Assembly (NCBI RefSeq): GCF_001700505.1
Contig: NZ_MAPV01000082.1
Coordinates: forward strand, 1 to 64,000
DNA length: 64,000 nucleotides
Direction: 5' to 3'
Source: Streptomyces mutomycini
GTDB lineage: Bacteria > Actinomycetota > Actinomycetes > Streptomycetales > Streptomycetaceae
Part shown: positions 42,670 through 50,577 of the stretch, piece by piece
How positions within the stretch are numbered: the first letter of the stretch is position 1
Layout of the letters: every line of letters begins with the position of its first letter
Translations under genes and position numbers: made by a program
Notes under the pieces: model-generated
What the model was told of the DNA's origin: nothing
The model's database searches: none
Seen by the model: only the letters and a program-made list of their open reading frames with translations

Positions 42670-43533
42670 TCAGCCCTTGCCGACCAGGTCGTCGGGGAAC
42701 GCGCCGGCGGAGGCCGCCCTGAAGAGGAACCCGCGGCCCAGTTCCGTGAGCCGCTCCACGCCCCCGGCGCCGAGGTGCTCGTACGGTGCCGAGTCCATCC
42801 GGTCCGTCGCCTCCTCCAGTTCCGCCCTGAGCGCGGTGCCCGCGTCGGTCAGCTCGCCCTCCGCGTCCAGCACGCCCCGGCCACGCAGCCGCTCCACCGC
42901 CGCGTCCCAGTCCGCGCGCCGCCAGCCGCGGGTGGCGACGATCCAGCGCGGCGCCATGCCCTTGCCTGTGGCGGTGTGGCTGACCAGGGCCTCGAGCGGG
43001 TCGAGGCCGGCCGCGAGCAGAGCGGCCAGGTGTCCGTCGCCGCGGTGCTCGCGCAGCAGCGTCGCCGCGTGCCAGAACGCCATGTGCGGCTGGTCCGGCA
43101 CGTCCAGGTCCGCGTGCGCGGAGTACAGCGGACGGGCGTGACGCGTGCAGGCCTCGGAGGCCCGCAGGGCCAGCCCGGCAGCCTCCGCCATCTCAGGGGA
43201 GGCGAGGGCCTCCTCGCCGAGCACCCGGCGCAGCGTCGAGTCGGCGGCCCGCAGACGGGCGTCGAGCGCCGCCCGGGGGGTGATGTCGGACCAGACGGCG
43301 GGCAGATGGCGGGCCACCAGCTCGTGCTTGAAGTTGTAGAAGGCCGCGGTGACCGTGCCCGCGCCGACCGCGCCCAGAGCCGCGCCCCGCGCGGCGAAGT
43401 AGACCCGGCTCTCGTTGTCGATGCCCAGCTCCCCGAACTCCTTGCCGAGGTCGGGGGAGAAGTAGACGCAGGAGTGCAGCGGGTTGAGCGCGTTGTGGCA
43501 GCGGCGTCCGGCACGCGGGGGAAGAGTACTCAT
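42670..43533 (-). CDS. SCO6745/SalK-like family protein
   Basis: This 287-residue soluble protein belongs to the SCO6745 family. Conserved blocks are the opening RRCHNALNPLHSCVYFSPDLGKEF (quoted in part as NALNPLHSCVYFSP), YFAARGAALGAV, YNFKHELVARHLPAVW and LWHAATLLREHRGDGHLAAL-like sequence (AFWHAATLLREHRGDGHL). The C-terminal half resembles a winged-helix segment with an LTDAGTALR turn. Family members lie near regulators and resistance genes, but their activity is not established. The neighbouring sequences are an LPFR gene and a truncated DJ-1/PfpI gene, so the context gives no clue. Confidence 0.75.
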   Translation of the reverse strand: MSTLPPRAGRRCHNALNPLHSCVYFSPDLGKEFGELGIDNESRVYFAARGAALGAVGAGTVTAAFYNFKHELVARHLPAVWSDITPRAALDARLRAADSTLRRVLGEEALASPEMAEAAGLALRASEACTRHARPLYSAHADLDVPDQPHMAFWHAATLLREHRGDGHLAALLAAGLDPLEALVSHTATGKGMAPRWIVATRGWRRADWDAAVERLRGRGVLDAEGELTDAGTALRAELEEATDRMDSAPYEHLGAGGVERLTELGRGFLFRAASAGAFPDDLVGKG

Positions 43534-43553
43534 GCCCGCACGTTACCGACTGG

Positions 43554-43919
43554 TTGGTACGTGAGGTAGTCCAGGGGCGGCACCGCCGGCCCGCGGGGCT
43601 CGGGGCCGCAGGGCTGCTCACCGGGCGTCGAGCCACCTCGCACCGGCTCGCACTCGACCTCCTGAGCACCTTCGGGGCCGAGCCGACGGGGGAGCGAGCG
43701 GTCATCGACGGCAAGTACGTCACCGCCGCCGGTGTCTCCTCCGGCATCGACATGGGCCTCACTCCGCTGGGCAGGATCGCGGGCGACGAGCACGCCCGCA
43801 CCGTACGGCTGGTGACCGAGTACGATCCCCAGCCGCCCTACGGCAACGGATCACCGGAGAAGGCCCCGGCAGCCATGGTCGAGCAATGGCGGGCGAAGAG
43901 CCGGTTCATCCTGACGTAG
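43554..43919 (+). pseudogene. 5'-truncated DJ-1/PfpI-family gene
   Basis: From about 43599 the frame encodes the C-terminal half of a DJ-1/PfpI (isonitrile hydratase/GATase1-like) protein: GAAGLLTGRRATSH, then STFGAEPTGERAVIDGKYVTAAGVSSGIDMGL and EYDPQPPYGNGSPEKAP (each partly quoted). The N-terminal half, including the nucleophile-elbow Cys, is missing; intact relatives are about 200-230 residues. The only available start is a weak TTG at 43554 inside sequence not related to the family. It sits directly against the divergent SCO6745-like start, suggesting a deletion joined unrelated sequence to it. The stop overlaps the convergent enoyl-CoA hydratase by 14 bases. Confidence 0.75.
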
Positions 43920-44706
43920 TCGTGGCCCCCGCGCTCCCCGTCGTCCAGGTGAAGCGAGGAGTGCGGCGCTCCAGGAAAGCGGCGACCCCCTCCGCGGTGT
44001 CGCCGCTGCCGCGCGCCTGCCGCGACCAGTGCGCGTCCCGGTCCAGGCGTCCGTCGGCGAACTCCTTCGCCGCGGCCTGCGTCAGCTGCGAACGTGACGC
44101 CAGGACCCGCGCGAACGAGAGCACACGGTCCTCCAGCCCGCCCGCCGGCAGCACCTCGTCGACGAGCCCCGTGCGCAGAGCCCGCTCCGTGCCGATCAGC
44201 TCACCGGAGAACAGCAGGTACTTCGCGGCGGAAGGTCCCACCAGCGCGACCAGGCGCCGTGTGGACGAGGACGGGTAGACGATCCCGAGCTTGGCCGGGG
44301 TGACACCGAAGGACGCGCCCTCCTCGGCGAACCGCAGGTCGCAGGCGGCCGCGAGCTGGCTGCCCCCGCCCACGCAGTAGCCGCGTACGGCGGCCAGCGT
44401 CGGCCGGGGGAACGCGGCCAGCGCCTCCTCCGCCTGGACGGCGAGCGTCTGCGGCCGCACGGCCGGGTCCCGGAGGGAGGCGATGTCCGCACCGGCGCAG
44501 AAGGTGTCACCGGCGCCGGTGAGCACGAGGACGCGTACGCCGGGGTCCGCGGCCAGTCCCTCCAGCAGCACCGGAAGCGCCTGCCACATGTCCGAGGACA
44601 TGGCGTTGCGCTTGGCGGGGTTGCTGATGACGACCGTGGCGACGCCGTCCACGACCGTGTGCTCCAGCCCCGGCTCCGTCCGTGCCGGCTGCTCCGTGGG
44701 GTCCAT
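43906..44706 (-). CDS. Enoyl-CoA hydratase/isomerase family protein
   Basis: This 266-residue crotonase-fold enzyme has oxyanion-hole segments FCAGADIASL and GYCVGGGSQLAAACDLRFA, followed by FGVTPAKLGIVYPSSSTRRL. At the position of the first catalytic Glu of classical hydratases (SQLA) there is no Glu, and the second lies within an altered TPAKLGI segment. It may therefore be an isomerase, hydrolase or decarboxylase rather than a hydratase. ATG 44706 is the start; 39 bases upstream the frame is still open. The last residues after FTWT (TGSAGATTTSG) overlap the PfpI relic and may be a recent extension. Confidence 0.82.
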   Translation of the reverse strand: MDPTEQPARTEPGLEHTVVDGVATVVISNPAKRNAMSSDMWQALPVLLEGLAADPGVRVLVLTGAGDTFCAGADIASLRDPAVRPQTLAVQAEEALAAFPRPTLAAVRGYCVGGGSQLAAACDLRFAEEGASFGVTPAKLGIVYPSSSTRRLVALVGPSAAKYLLFSGELIGTERALRTGLVDEVLPAGGLEDRVLSFARVLASRSQLTQAAAKEFADGRLDRDAHWSRQARGSGDTAEGVAAFLERRTPRFTWTTGSAGATTTSG

Positions 44707-44786
44707 GCGCCGGATGCTATCCGTACGGCCCGAACCTATGATCAAGAAGGGGTCCCGAAGCGAGCACGCACCGCGAGGAGTCGTCG

Positions 44787-45374
44787 ATGGCCGGACCCAC
44801 GACCGAGGGCAGGAAGCTCGACCGGAGCTTCAAAGGGCTCACCCTGCTAGGCGTCCTGCTGGTCGTCGCCGGGCTCGTCGGCCTCGTCTACACCGGCGTC
44901 GCCACACTCACCTCGATGATCCTCTTCGGCTGGCTGCTGCTCATCGGCGGTCTCGTCGGCCTCCTGCACGCCGTCCAGGCGCGCGGCACCGCGTTCTTCT
45001 GGCTCGGAGTGGTGGTCGCCGCGCTGAACATCGCCGCCGGTGTCGTCGTCATCAGGAATCCGGTGGAGACGGCCGAGGCACTGACGATGTTCGCCGCGCT
45101 GCTCTTCCTCACCGGGGGAGTGTTCCGGCTGGTCGGCAGCGTGGTCGTGCGGGGCCCGCAGTTCGGCTGGACCCTGCTGCAGGGGGCCTTCGGGCTCGTG
45201 CTGGGCGTGCTGGTGCTCGTCGACTGGCCGCACAGCAGCCTCTACGTACTCGGCTGCTTCTTCTCACTCGCCCTGTTGTTCGACGGACTCGGACTGATCG
45301 CATTCGGTGTGGGCGGACGACAGGTCGTCAGTCTGGTGACGGACCAGATGACGCCCGAAAAAGGCGAGAAGTAG
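44787..45374 (+). CDS. DUF308 (HdeD-like) membrane protein
   Basis: This 195-residue membrane protein has six predicted transmembrane segments arranged as repeated pairs (LLGVLLVVAGLVGLVYTGVA, MILFGWLLLIGGLVGLLHAV, and later LLQGAFGLVLGVLVLVDWP). That is the pattern of the HdeD/DUF308 family. HdeD acts in acid resistance in enteric bacteria; in actinomycetes the role is unknown. ATG 44787 has GAGGAG upstream. It is divergent from the crotonase gene and is followed by the RsbW-like ATPase after 121 bases. Confidence 0.82.
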   Translation: MAGPTTEGRKLDRSFKGLTLLGVLLVVAGLVGLVYTGVATLTSMILFGWLLLIGGLVGLLHAVQARGTAFFWLGVVVAALNIAAGVVVIRNPVETAEALTMFAALLFLTGGVFRLVGSVVVRGPQFGWTLLQGAFGLVLGVLVLVDWPHSSLYVLGCFFSLALLFDGLGLIAFGVGGRQVVSLVTDQMTPEKGEK

Positions 45375-45495
45375 TCCAATCACCTGACGCCGCCACACTC
45401 TCCCGGTCAAATCGGTTCAAGAAGAGACCACTTCCGGTCAGAGCTGCGGTCCGGACCACACTCTTCCCGACACTCATTACTCGATGGTCAGTGAC

Positions 45496-45978
45496 ATGCG
45501 AGTCGAGAGCGGGTGGCGGTCCATGGAGAGCCGTGGGAGTGTTCCGGCCCATCCCGTTGCGTACGAGGGCGTGTGGCGCTTCACCGCCCCCGCCGTCGAC
45601 GTCTCGGTCCCGCAGTCACGGCGCGCGGTCCGGGACCTGCTCGAGCGTCAGGGCGTACCCGTCGAGGACGACATCCTCCAGGGGCTGCTGCTGATCGTCT
45701 CGGAACTGGTCACCAACGCGGTCCGGCACGCGGCGCTGCTCTCGCCGGAGCTGGCCGTCGAGGTGGCCATCGGGGCGGAGTGGATCAGGGTCTCGGTCGA
45801 GGACAACCACCCCTACCGCCCGACGGCACTCGTCACCGACTACGCGCAGACCGGCGGGCGAGGGCTGCTCCTGGTGCGCGAGATCACCGCCGAGGCCGGC
45901 GGTACCTGCGACGTGGAGCACACCGCGGGAGGCGGGAAGATCATCTGGGCGGCGCTGCCCCTGAAGACGCAGCTCTGA
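45496..45978 (+). CDS. ATP-binding protein of the anti-sigma RsbW/SpoIIAB family
   Basis: This 160-residue protein has a HATPase_c domain at about residues 30-155. The N box is SELVTNAVRHAALLSP, the G1-like box is VEDNHPYRPT and the G2 box is TGGRGLLLVREIT. Single-domain proteins of this kind are numerous in Streptomyces and act as serine kinases/anti-sigma factors or as partners of anti-sigma-factor antagonists. ATG 45496 is preferred; GTG 45484 and ATG 45523 are alternatives and the Shine-Dalgarno signals are weak. No sigma factor or antagonist gene is next to it. Confidence 0.85.
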   Translation: MRVESGWRSMESRGSVPAHPVAYEGVWRFTAPAVDVSVPQSRRAVRDLLERQGVPVEDDILQGLLLIVSELVTNAVRHAALLSPELAVEVAIGAEWIRVSVEDNHPYRPTALVTDYAQTGGRGLLLVREITAEAGGTCDVEHTAGGGKIIWAALPLKTQL

Positions 45979-46002
45979 CCGCCCCCTGCGCGGTGTGCGG
46001 CT

Positions 46003-46596
46003 TCACCAGCCCGCGGACGGCCCCGTCAGCTCCCTGACCGCGGGCCGCGCGGCATCCAGCACGGTCATGAACCACGCCGAGAACGGCGCGGCGGCATGCC
46101 GCTCCGCGAGTTCACCAGCGGTGACGAAGGCCGTCTCGCCGACCTCCTCCTCGTCCGGCCGCAGGCGCTCCTGCACCATTCCGACGAACAGGTGGTTGAA
46201 TTCCTGCTCCACCAGGCCCGACATCGGATCGGGGTGGTTGTAGCGGACCGTGCCCGCCGCGGCGAGGAGCGAGGGCGAAACGCCCAGCTCCTCGTACGTG
46301 CGCCGGGCGGCAGCCGCGAACGGCGCCTCACCCGGGTACGGGTGGCCGCAGCAGGTGTTCGACCACACGCCGGGGGAGTGGTACTTGCCGAGCGCACGGC
46401 GCTGCAGCAGCAGCCGCCCCTGCTCGTCGAAGAGGAAGACGGAGAAGGCCCGGTGCAACTGACCGGGGGCCTGATGAGCGGCGAGCTTCTCCGCGGTGCC
46501 GATGGTGGTGCCGCTCTCATCGACCAGTTCGAGCATGATCGCGTCTGCTGTGCCGTTCGACGAGCTGTTCGCCGCGGTGGCTGGTGTGGTCGGCAT
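46003..46596 (-). CDS. idi: Isopentenyl-diphosphate delta-isomerase, type I
   Basis: This 197-residue Nudix-fold isomerase converts IPP to DMAPP. The catalytic Cys is in WSNTCCGHPYPGE (residues 79-90, Cys83 by position). The metal-binding Glu cluster is at RRTYEELG, and the EQEFNHLFVG block holds further active-site residues. ATG 46596 has GAAGGA at 5 bases. It converges on the RsbW-like gene. The window also carries a C30/hopanoid operon at 58-64 kb, which uses the same precursors; idi is not co-transcribed with it. Confidence 0.92.
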   Translation of the reverse strand: MPTTPATAANSSSNGTADAIMLELVDESGTTIGTAEKLAAHQAPGQLHRAFSVFLFDEQGRLLLQRRALGKYHSPGVWSNTCCGHPYPGEAPFAAAARRTYEELGVSPSLLAAAGTVRYNHPDPMSGLVEQEFNHLFVGMVQERLRPDEEEVGETAFVTAGELAERHAAAPFSAWFMTVLDAARPAVRELTGPSAGW

Positions 46597-46697
46597 ACCC
46601 ATCCTTCGCTTTGGTTCCCGGCCTCGTGCGCCGGACCCCTCGAGTGCGGTCAAGTCTGCCGTACAAAAGCCGCTTGTCCGCACTTCGGCCGCTGGCA

Positions 46698-46739
46698 TGT
46701 CCGTCCCGCCGCACCCCGGAGGGCGCGGCGGGACGGACA
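46698..46739 (-). terminator. 15-bp stem-loop after the methyltransferase fusion gene
   Basis: TGTCCGTCCCGCCGC (46698-46712) pairs perfectly with GCGGCGGGACGGACA (46725-46739) around a 12-base loop. It begins 5 bases after the fusion gene stop, a clear intrinsic-type terminator. Confidence 0.8.
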
Positions 46740-46744
46740 CGGCG

Positions 46745-47998
46745 TCAGATTCCGAAGGCCTCCGGGTAGTGGATCCTGCCCCTCGGCACCGGCACGGAAT
46801 CGTCGAGGACCAGGGCCATCATCGCCTCGTCCGGAACCTCGGAGCCCGGCCTGATCCCGAACCTCGACGCCGGCACGAAACCGAAGGCCGGGTAGTACTC
46901 CGGGTGCCCGAGTACCAGGACGAGTGACTCCCCCCGCAGCCGCGCCGCGTCCAGCACCGCCCGGACCACCGCACGCCCGGCGCCCCGGCGCTGGTGGGCG
47001 GGCGCGGTGGACACCGGGGCCAGTGCGAGAGCCGGGCTCTCCCCGACCAGGCACCGCGTGAGCAGCGCGTGGGCCGCGACGGAACCGTCCGGGGCCTCGG
47101 CCACGTACGAGAGACCGGGCAGCCACGCCCCCGGGTCGGTGCGCAGGGCGTCGACCAGATCGGCCTCGGCCCTGGTGGGGAAGGCGGCCCCGACGACCTC
47201 GTGCACCGCGTCGCGGTCGGCGGCCGTCTCGGGGCGGGTCCGCCAGCGGGAATCGAACGGGCGCAGCACATAGCCGGCGTAGCCGTACTCCGCGCCGTGG
47301 CGACGGCGCACCTGCAGCTCCTCATGGGTGGCCGCGAGCGCCTCCGGCATGCCGGGAGCCGACGGGTCCGCCGAGGCGACCCGGCCGGCCAGCGGGACGT
47401 AGTACTCGTCCCAGTCGCTGTCCGGCTGCACCAGCCCGCCGATCACATGGCAACCCGCCTCCACGGCTGCCGCGGCGTTCCCGGCGACGGGGCGCAGCGA
47501 GGCCTGCGGGTCCCAGAAGGCGCGCGCCCCGGCCGACGGGGAGCCGGTGGTCCAGACGCACTCGGTGATCACCATCGATCCGCCGGGGGCGAGCAGCCGC
47601 TGCCAGTCCCGCACCGCGGTGTCGAAACCGACGATGCAGGCGGAACCCTCGGCCCAGACCAGGTCGTAGGACCCGTCCGCGAAGTCCGGTCCGGTGAGGT
47701 CGGCCATGTCGGCCCTGACCGTGCGGATCCGGTCACCGAGCCCGCGGGCCTCCGCGGCCTCGGTGAGCTCGTCGAGGAACTGCTGGTGCAGATCGACCGC
47801 GGTCACCTCGGCGCCGGCCTCTGCGGCGAGCAGCAGAGAGGCCTTGCCCGGGCCGCAGCCCAGGTCCAGCACGCGCGGGCGGTCCGGTCGCGGGCCCGCC
47901 ATGGCGAGCAGCCGCCTGGTGGTGGCGTCGGAACCGGGGCTCTGCCGGGGCAGCCCGTGGTGCAGTGCGAAGAATGCGTTGTACGTGTTGTCGGTCAA
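46745..47998 (-). CDS. Methyltransferase–GNAT acetyltransferase fusion protein
   Basis: This 417-residue protein joins two domains. Residues of about 30-190 are a class I SAM-dependent methyltransferase with motif I VLDLGCGPGKASLLLA and acidic motif VTAVDLHQQFLDEL. Residues of about 260-415 are a GNAT acetyltransferase with the acetyl-CoA loop AHQRRGAGRAVVRAV and the block LGHPEYYPAFGFVPA. Both parts keep their key motifs. TTG 47998 has AGGG at 8 bases. The pairing suggests methylation and acetylation of one substrate, or methylation with toxic-compound detoxification; the substrate is unknown. A tiny ORF with a good ribosome-binding site lies 58 bases upstream. Confidence 0.85.
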   Translation of the reverse strand: MTDNTYNAFFALHHGLPRQSPGSDATTRRLLAMAGPRPDRPRVLDLGCGPGKASLLLAAEAGAEVTAVDLHQQFLDELTEAAEARGLGDRIRTVRADMADLTGPDFADGSYDLVWAEGSACIVGFDTAVRDWQRLLAPGGSMVITECVWTTGSPSAGARAFWDPQASLRPVAGNAAAAVEAGCHVIGGLVQPDSDWDEYYVPLAGRVASADPSAPGMPEALAATHEELQVRRRHGAEYGYAGYVLRPFDSRWRTRPETAADRDAVHEVVGAAFPTRAEADLVDALRTDPGAWLPGLSYVAEAPDGSVAAHALLTRCLVGESPALALAPVSTAPAHQRRGAGRAVVRAVLDAARLRGESLVLVLGHPEYYPAFGFVPASRFGIRPGSEVPDEAMMALVLDDSVPVPRGRIHYPEAFGI

Positions 47999-48055
47999 GA
48001 CGGGAACCCTTGAGTGAGAGGGCCCCGGCCGACGCGGCTCAGGAAGGGCGAGCGG

Positions 48056-48124
48056 TCAGCCGGTGACCCGGAAGAAGATGAAGGACTGATTGCCGCGCGG
48101 GGCAGCCGTCGTCATGACCGTCAT
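48056..48124 (-). CDS. 22-residue ORF upstream of the methyltransferase fusion
   Basis: ATG 48124 is preceded by AGAAGGAG about 9 bases upstream and opens a 22-residue frame containing TTAAPRGNQSFIFFRVTG, ending TGA at 48056. The strong Shine-Dalgarno and the position 58 bases before a TTG-initiated gene suggest a leader peptide or small protein. A second in-frame ATG is at 48115. It has no recognised family. Confidence 0.4.
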   Translation of the reverse strand: MTVMTTAAPRGNQSFIFFRVTG

Positions 48125-48202
48125 CAACCTCAGCTCCTTCTGGCTTCACCGGGCTCCGGACTCGGAGACACGGCCCAGACACTAGCACTGGGCGCGGGCG
48201 GC

Positions 48203-49144
48203 TCAGTGACAGAGCCGTGCCTCGTGCTCCGCGTGCCCGCTGGGCTCCAGCTGGAAGGTGCAGTGCTCGACGTCGAAGTGGTGGCCGAGGCAGCCCTGGA
48301 GTTCGTGCAGGAGCTTCTCGTGCCCGATCGAGTCCAGCATCTCCTGGTGCACGACCACATGGGCGGAGAGGACGGGCATGCCCGAGGTGATCGTCCAGGC
48401 GTGCAGGTCGTGGACGTCCAGCACGCCGGGCAGAGCCGTGATGTGGGCGCGGACCTCCTCCATGTCGACCCCCTTGGGGGCCGACTCCAGGAGTACGTCG
48501 AGCGTCTCCCGCAGGAGTTTCACCGTGCGCGGGACGATCATGAGGCCGATCAGCAGCGAGGCGACGGGGTCGGCGGCCTGCCAGCCCGTGGCCATGATGA
48601 TGCCCGCCGACACGAGCACCGTCACCGAGCCGAGCGTATCCGCGACGACCTCGAGATAGGCACCCCGCACGTTCAGGCTGTCCTGCCGGCCTCGCGTCAG
48701 CAGCGACAGGGAGACCACGTTGGCCACCAGGCCGACGGCGGCGAACGCGATGGCCAGGCCGCCCTTGGTCTCCGCCGGGCTGATGAAGCGGTCGACGGCC
48801 TCGAAGACCAGATAACCGCCGACACCGAGGAGCAGCAGGCAGTTGGCCAGTGCGGCGAGGATCTCGGCACGGGCGAAGCCGAAGGTGCGATTGGGGCCCG
48901 CGGGCCTGTTCGCGAAGTGGATGGCCAGCAGGGCCATGCCGAGCCCCAGCGCGTCGGTCGCCATATGGGCCGCGTCCGCGATCAGGGCGAGCGAGTCGGC
49001 GAGCAGTCCGCCGACGAGCTCCATGACCATGACGCCGAGGGTGATGCCCAGGGCGACCCGGAGCCGGCCCCGGTAAGCGGCGGCTGCCGTTCCCGTAGGG
49101 GGCGTCCCTCCGTGCGTATGCCCGTGATCATGGCCAGCCCCCAT
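48203..49144 (-). CDS. Cation diffusion facilitator (zinc/heavy-metal efflux) protein
   Basis: This 313-residue CDF transporter has a His-rich N-terminus (HDHGHTHGG) and six transmembrane segments with metal sites LALIADAAHMATDALG (HxxxD) and the matching EVVADTLGSV in segment V. A cytoplasmic C-terminal domain (VHDLHAWTITSGMPVLSAHVVVH) and a His-rich tail follow. It exports Zn2+ or related metal ions by proton antiport. ATG 49144 has GGAGG at 7 bases. No metal regulator gene is adjacent. The short ORF and the methyltransferase fusion follow on the same strand after a weak hairpin at 48173-48193. Confidence 0.9.
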   Translation of the reverse strand: MGAGHDHGHTHGGTPPTGTAAAAYRGRLRVALGITLGVMVMELVGGLLADSLALIADAAHMATDALGLGMALLAIHFANRPAGPNRTFGFARAEILAALANCLLLLGVGGYLVFEAVDRFISPAETKGGLAIAFAAVGLVANVVSLSLLTRGRQDSLNVRGAYLEVVADTLGSVTVLVSAGIIMATGWQAADPVASLLIGLMIVPRTVKLLRETLDVLLESAPKGVDMEEVRAHITALPGVLDVHDLHAWTITSGMPVLSAHVVVHQEMLDSIGHEKLLHELQGCLGHHFDVEHCTFQLEPSGHAEHEARLCH

Positions 49145-49264
49145 GTGAACGCCTCCGCAATCCCGCCGAGCCCTGAGACAGCTCGGACTCACCTCGCCCG
49201 ATGCGGCCAGTGAACTACGGGGGCGGGGCAGGGGGCAACACGGCACTGAACACCGTTGTCATAT

Positions 49265-49298
49265 GCTCTGACCTGCGGAAACGATCGCAGGTCAGAGC
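49265..49298 (-). terminator. 13-bp stem-loop after galE
   Basis: GCTCTGACCTGCG (49265-49277) pairs perfectly with CGCAGGTCAGAGC (49286-49298) around an 8-base GAAACGAT loop. It starts 20 bases after the galE stop and lies upstream of the cation-efflux gene. Confidence 0.8.
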
Positions 49299-49317
49299 GT
49301 CGCGCAGCTGCTGTCCC

Positions 49318-50304
49318 CTAGCGCGCGCTGCGGGCCTCCGGGTGGTGCAGGCACCAGCCCTCCCAGGCCGACTCGACCATCTCGCGCATGCTGCGGCGCG
49401 CCGTCCAGCCCAGTTCCCCGGTCATCAGGGCGGCCGACCCGACCGCCCGGGCCGCGTCCCCCGGCCTCCGCGCCTCGACGGCCGGCTCCGTGCGCACACC
49501 CGTGACCTCGGCGACCAGCTCGGCGAGACGGCGCACCGACACGCCCTCGCCCCGGCCGACGTTCACGGTGAGGTCGCCGCCGCCCGGGTTCTTGTCCAGG
49601 TGTCCGGCTACGGCGAGGTGCGCCTCCGCCAGGTCTGCCACATGGATGTAGTCGCGCACACAGGTGCCGTCCGGCGTCGGGTAGTCGTCACCGAAGATCC
49701 GCGGGGCCTCGCCCCGCGTCAGCCGGTCGAAGAACATCGGCACGACGTTGAAGACACCCGTGTCGGCCAGCTCGGGCTCGGCGGCCCCGGCCACGTTGAA
49801 GTAGCGCAGACAGGCCGTCGAGATGCCGTGGGCCCGCCCCGTCGCGCGCACCAGCCACTCCCCGGCGAGCTTGGTCTCGCCGTACGGGTTGATCGGCGCG
49901 CACGGCGTCTCCTCCGTGATCAGGTCCACGTCGGGAACGCCGTAGACCGCCGCGGACGAGGAGAACAGGAAGCGCCTCACACCGGCCGCCACGACGGCCT
50001 CCAGCAGGACGGTCAGGCCCCCCACGTTCTCCCGGTAGTAGAGCAGCGGCTTCTCGACGGACTCACCGACCTGCTTCTTCGCCGCGAGATGCACCACGCC
50101 CGTGACAGCGTGCTCCGCCAGGACCCGGTCGAGGACCTCGCGGTCCGAGGCGGACCCCCTTACCAGCGTGACGTTCGAGGGCAGCCGCGCCTCGATGCCC
50201 GTCGAGATGTCGTCGAGGACGACCACCCGCTCCCCGGCCCCCGCCATGGCCTTCGCCACATGTGCCCCGATGTAACCGGCTCCGCCTGTGATCAACCACG
50301 TCAT
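49318..50304 (-). CDS. galE: UDP-glucose 4-epimerase-like SDR
   Basis: This 328-residue extended short-chain dehydrogenase has the NAD-binding motif TGGAGYIGAH at residues 6-15 and the catalytic SSSAAVYG and NPYGETK (Tyr-x-x-x-Lys) segments. The substrate region CVRDYIHVADLAEAH is typical of UDP-glucose/galactose 4-epimerase. It interconverts UDP-glucose and UDP-galactose. It is divergent from the CDP-alcohol/glycosyltransferase operon over a 273-base spacer, so it may supply a sugar nucleotide for the polymer or lipid made by that operon. Confidence 0.9.
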   Translation of the reverse strand: MTWLITGGAGYIGAHVAKAMAGAGERVVVLDDISTGIEARLPSNVTLVRGSASDREVLDRVLAEHAVTGVVHLAAKKQVGESVEKPLLYYRENVGGLTVLLEAVVAAGVRRFLFSSSAAVYGVPDVDLITEETPCAPINPYGETKLAGEWLVRATGRAHGISTACLRYFNVAGAAEPELADTGVFNVVPMFFDRLTRGEAPRIFGDDYPTPDGTCVRDYIHVADLAEAHLAVAGHLDKNPGGGDLTVNVGRGEGVSVRRLAELVAEVTGVRTEPAVEARRPGDAARAVGSAALMTGELGWTARRSMREMVESAWEGWCLHHPEARSAR

Positions 50305-50577
50305 GCCCGTCAGCTTAGACCGGCCGGTGAGGAGGGCCGCCCACCGATCGCCGGCCGCCCCATGCGCTGCCCGGACGCGGTTTGTGAGTCGAGGCGGTGA
50401 TCAACGATGATGATCGCGAACGGCGCCGCATGATGGCCGATTCGCCCGAACGGAGCGCAAACGGGTGGTGAACTCGGTCTTCCGTTCATCCGATAGCCTC
50501 AGCCGACGTGCCGCCGGCCCGCCCCCGGGCCGCATGCCGCGCGCCGTTCCCGTCACAGCACCAAGGAGTGAGTTCGT
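50305..50577. promoter_or_regulatory. Divergent promoter region, galE and phosphoglycerol operon
   Basis: The 273-base spacer contains -10-like TAGCCT at about 50495-50500 in an AT-richer stretch. The sequence TGATCAACGATGATGATCG (50399-50417) has short ATGATGATC-type repeats. Immediately before the operon, AAGGAG (50563-50568) is placed 9 bases before an in-frame CTG at 50578. Confidence 0.4.
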
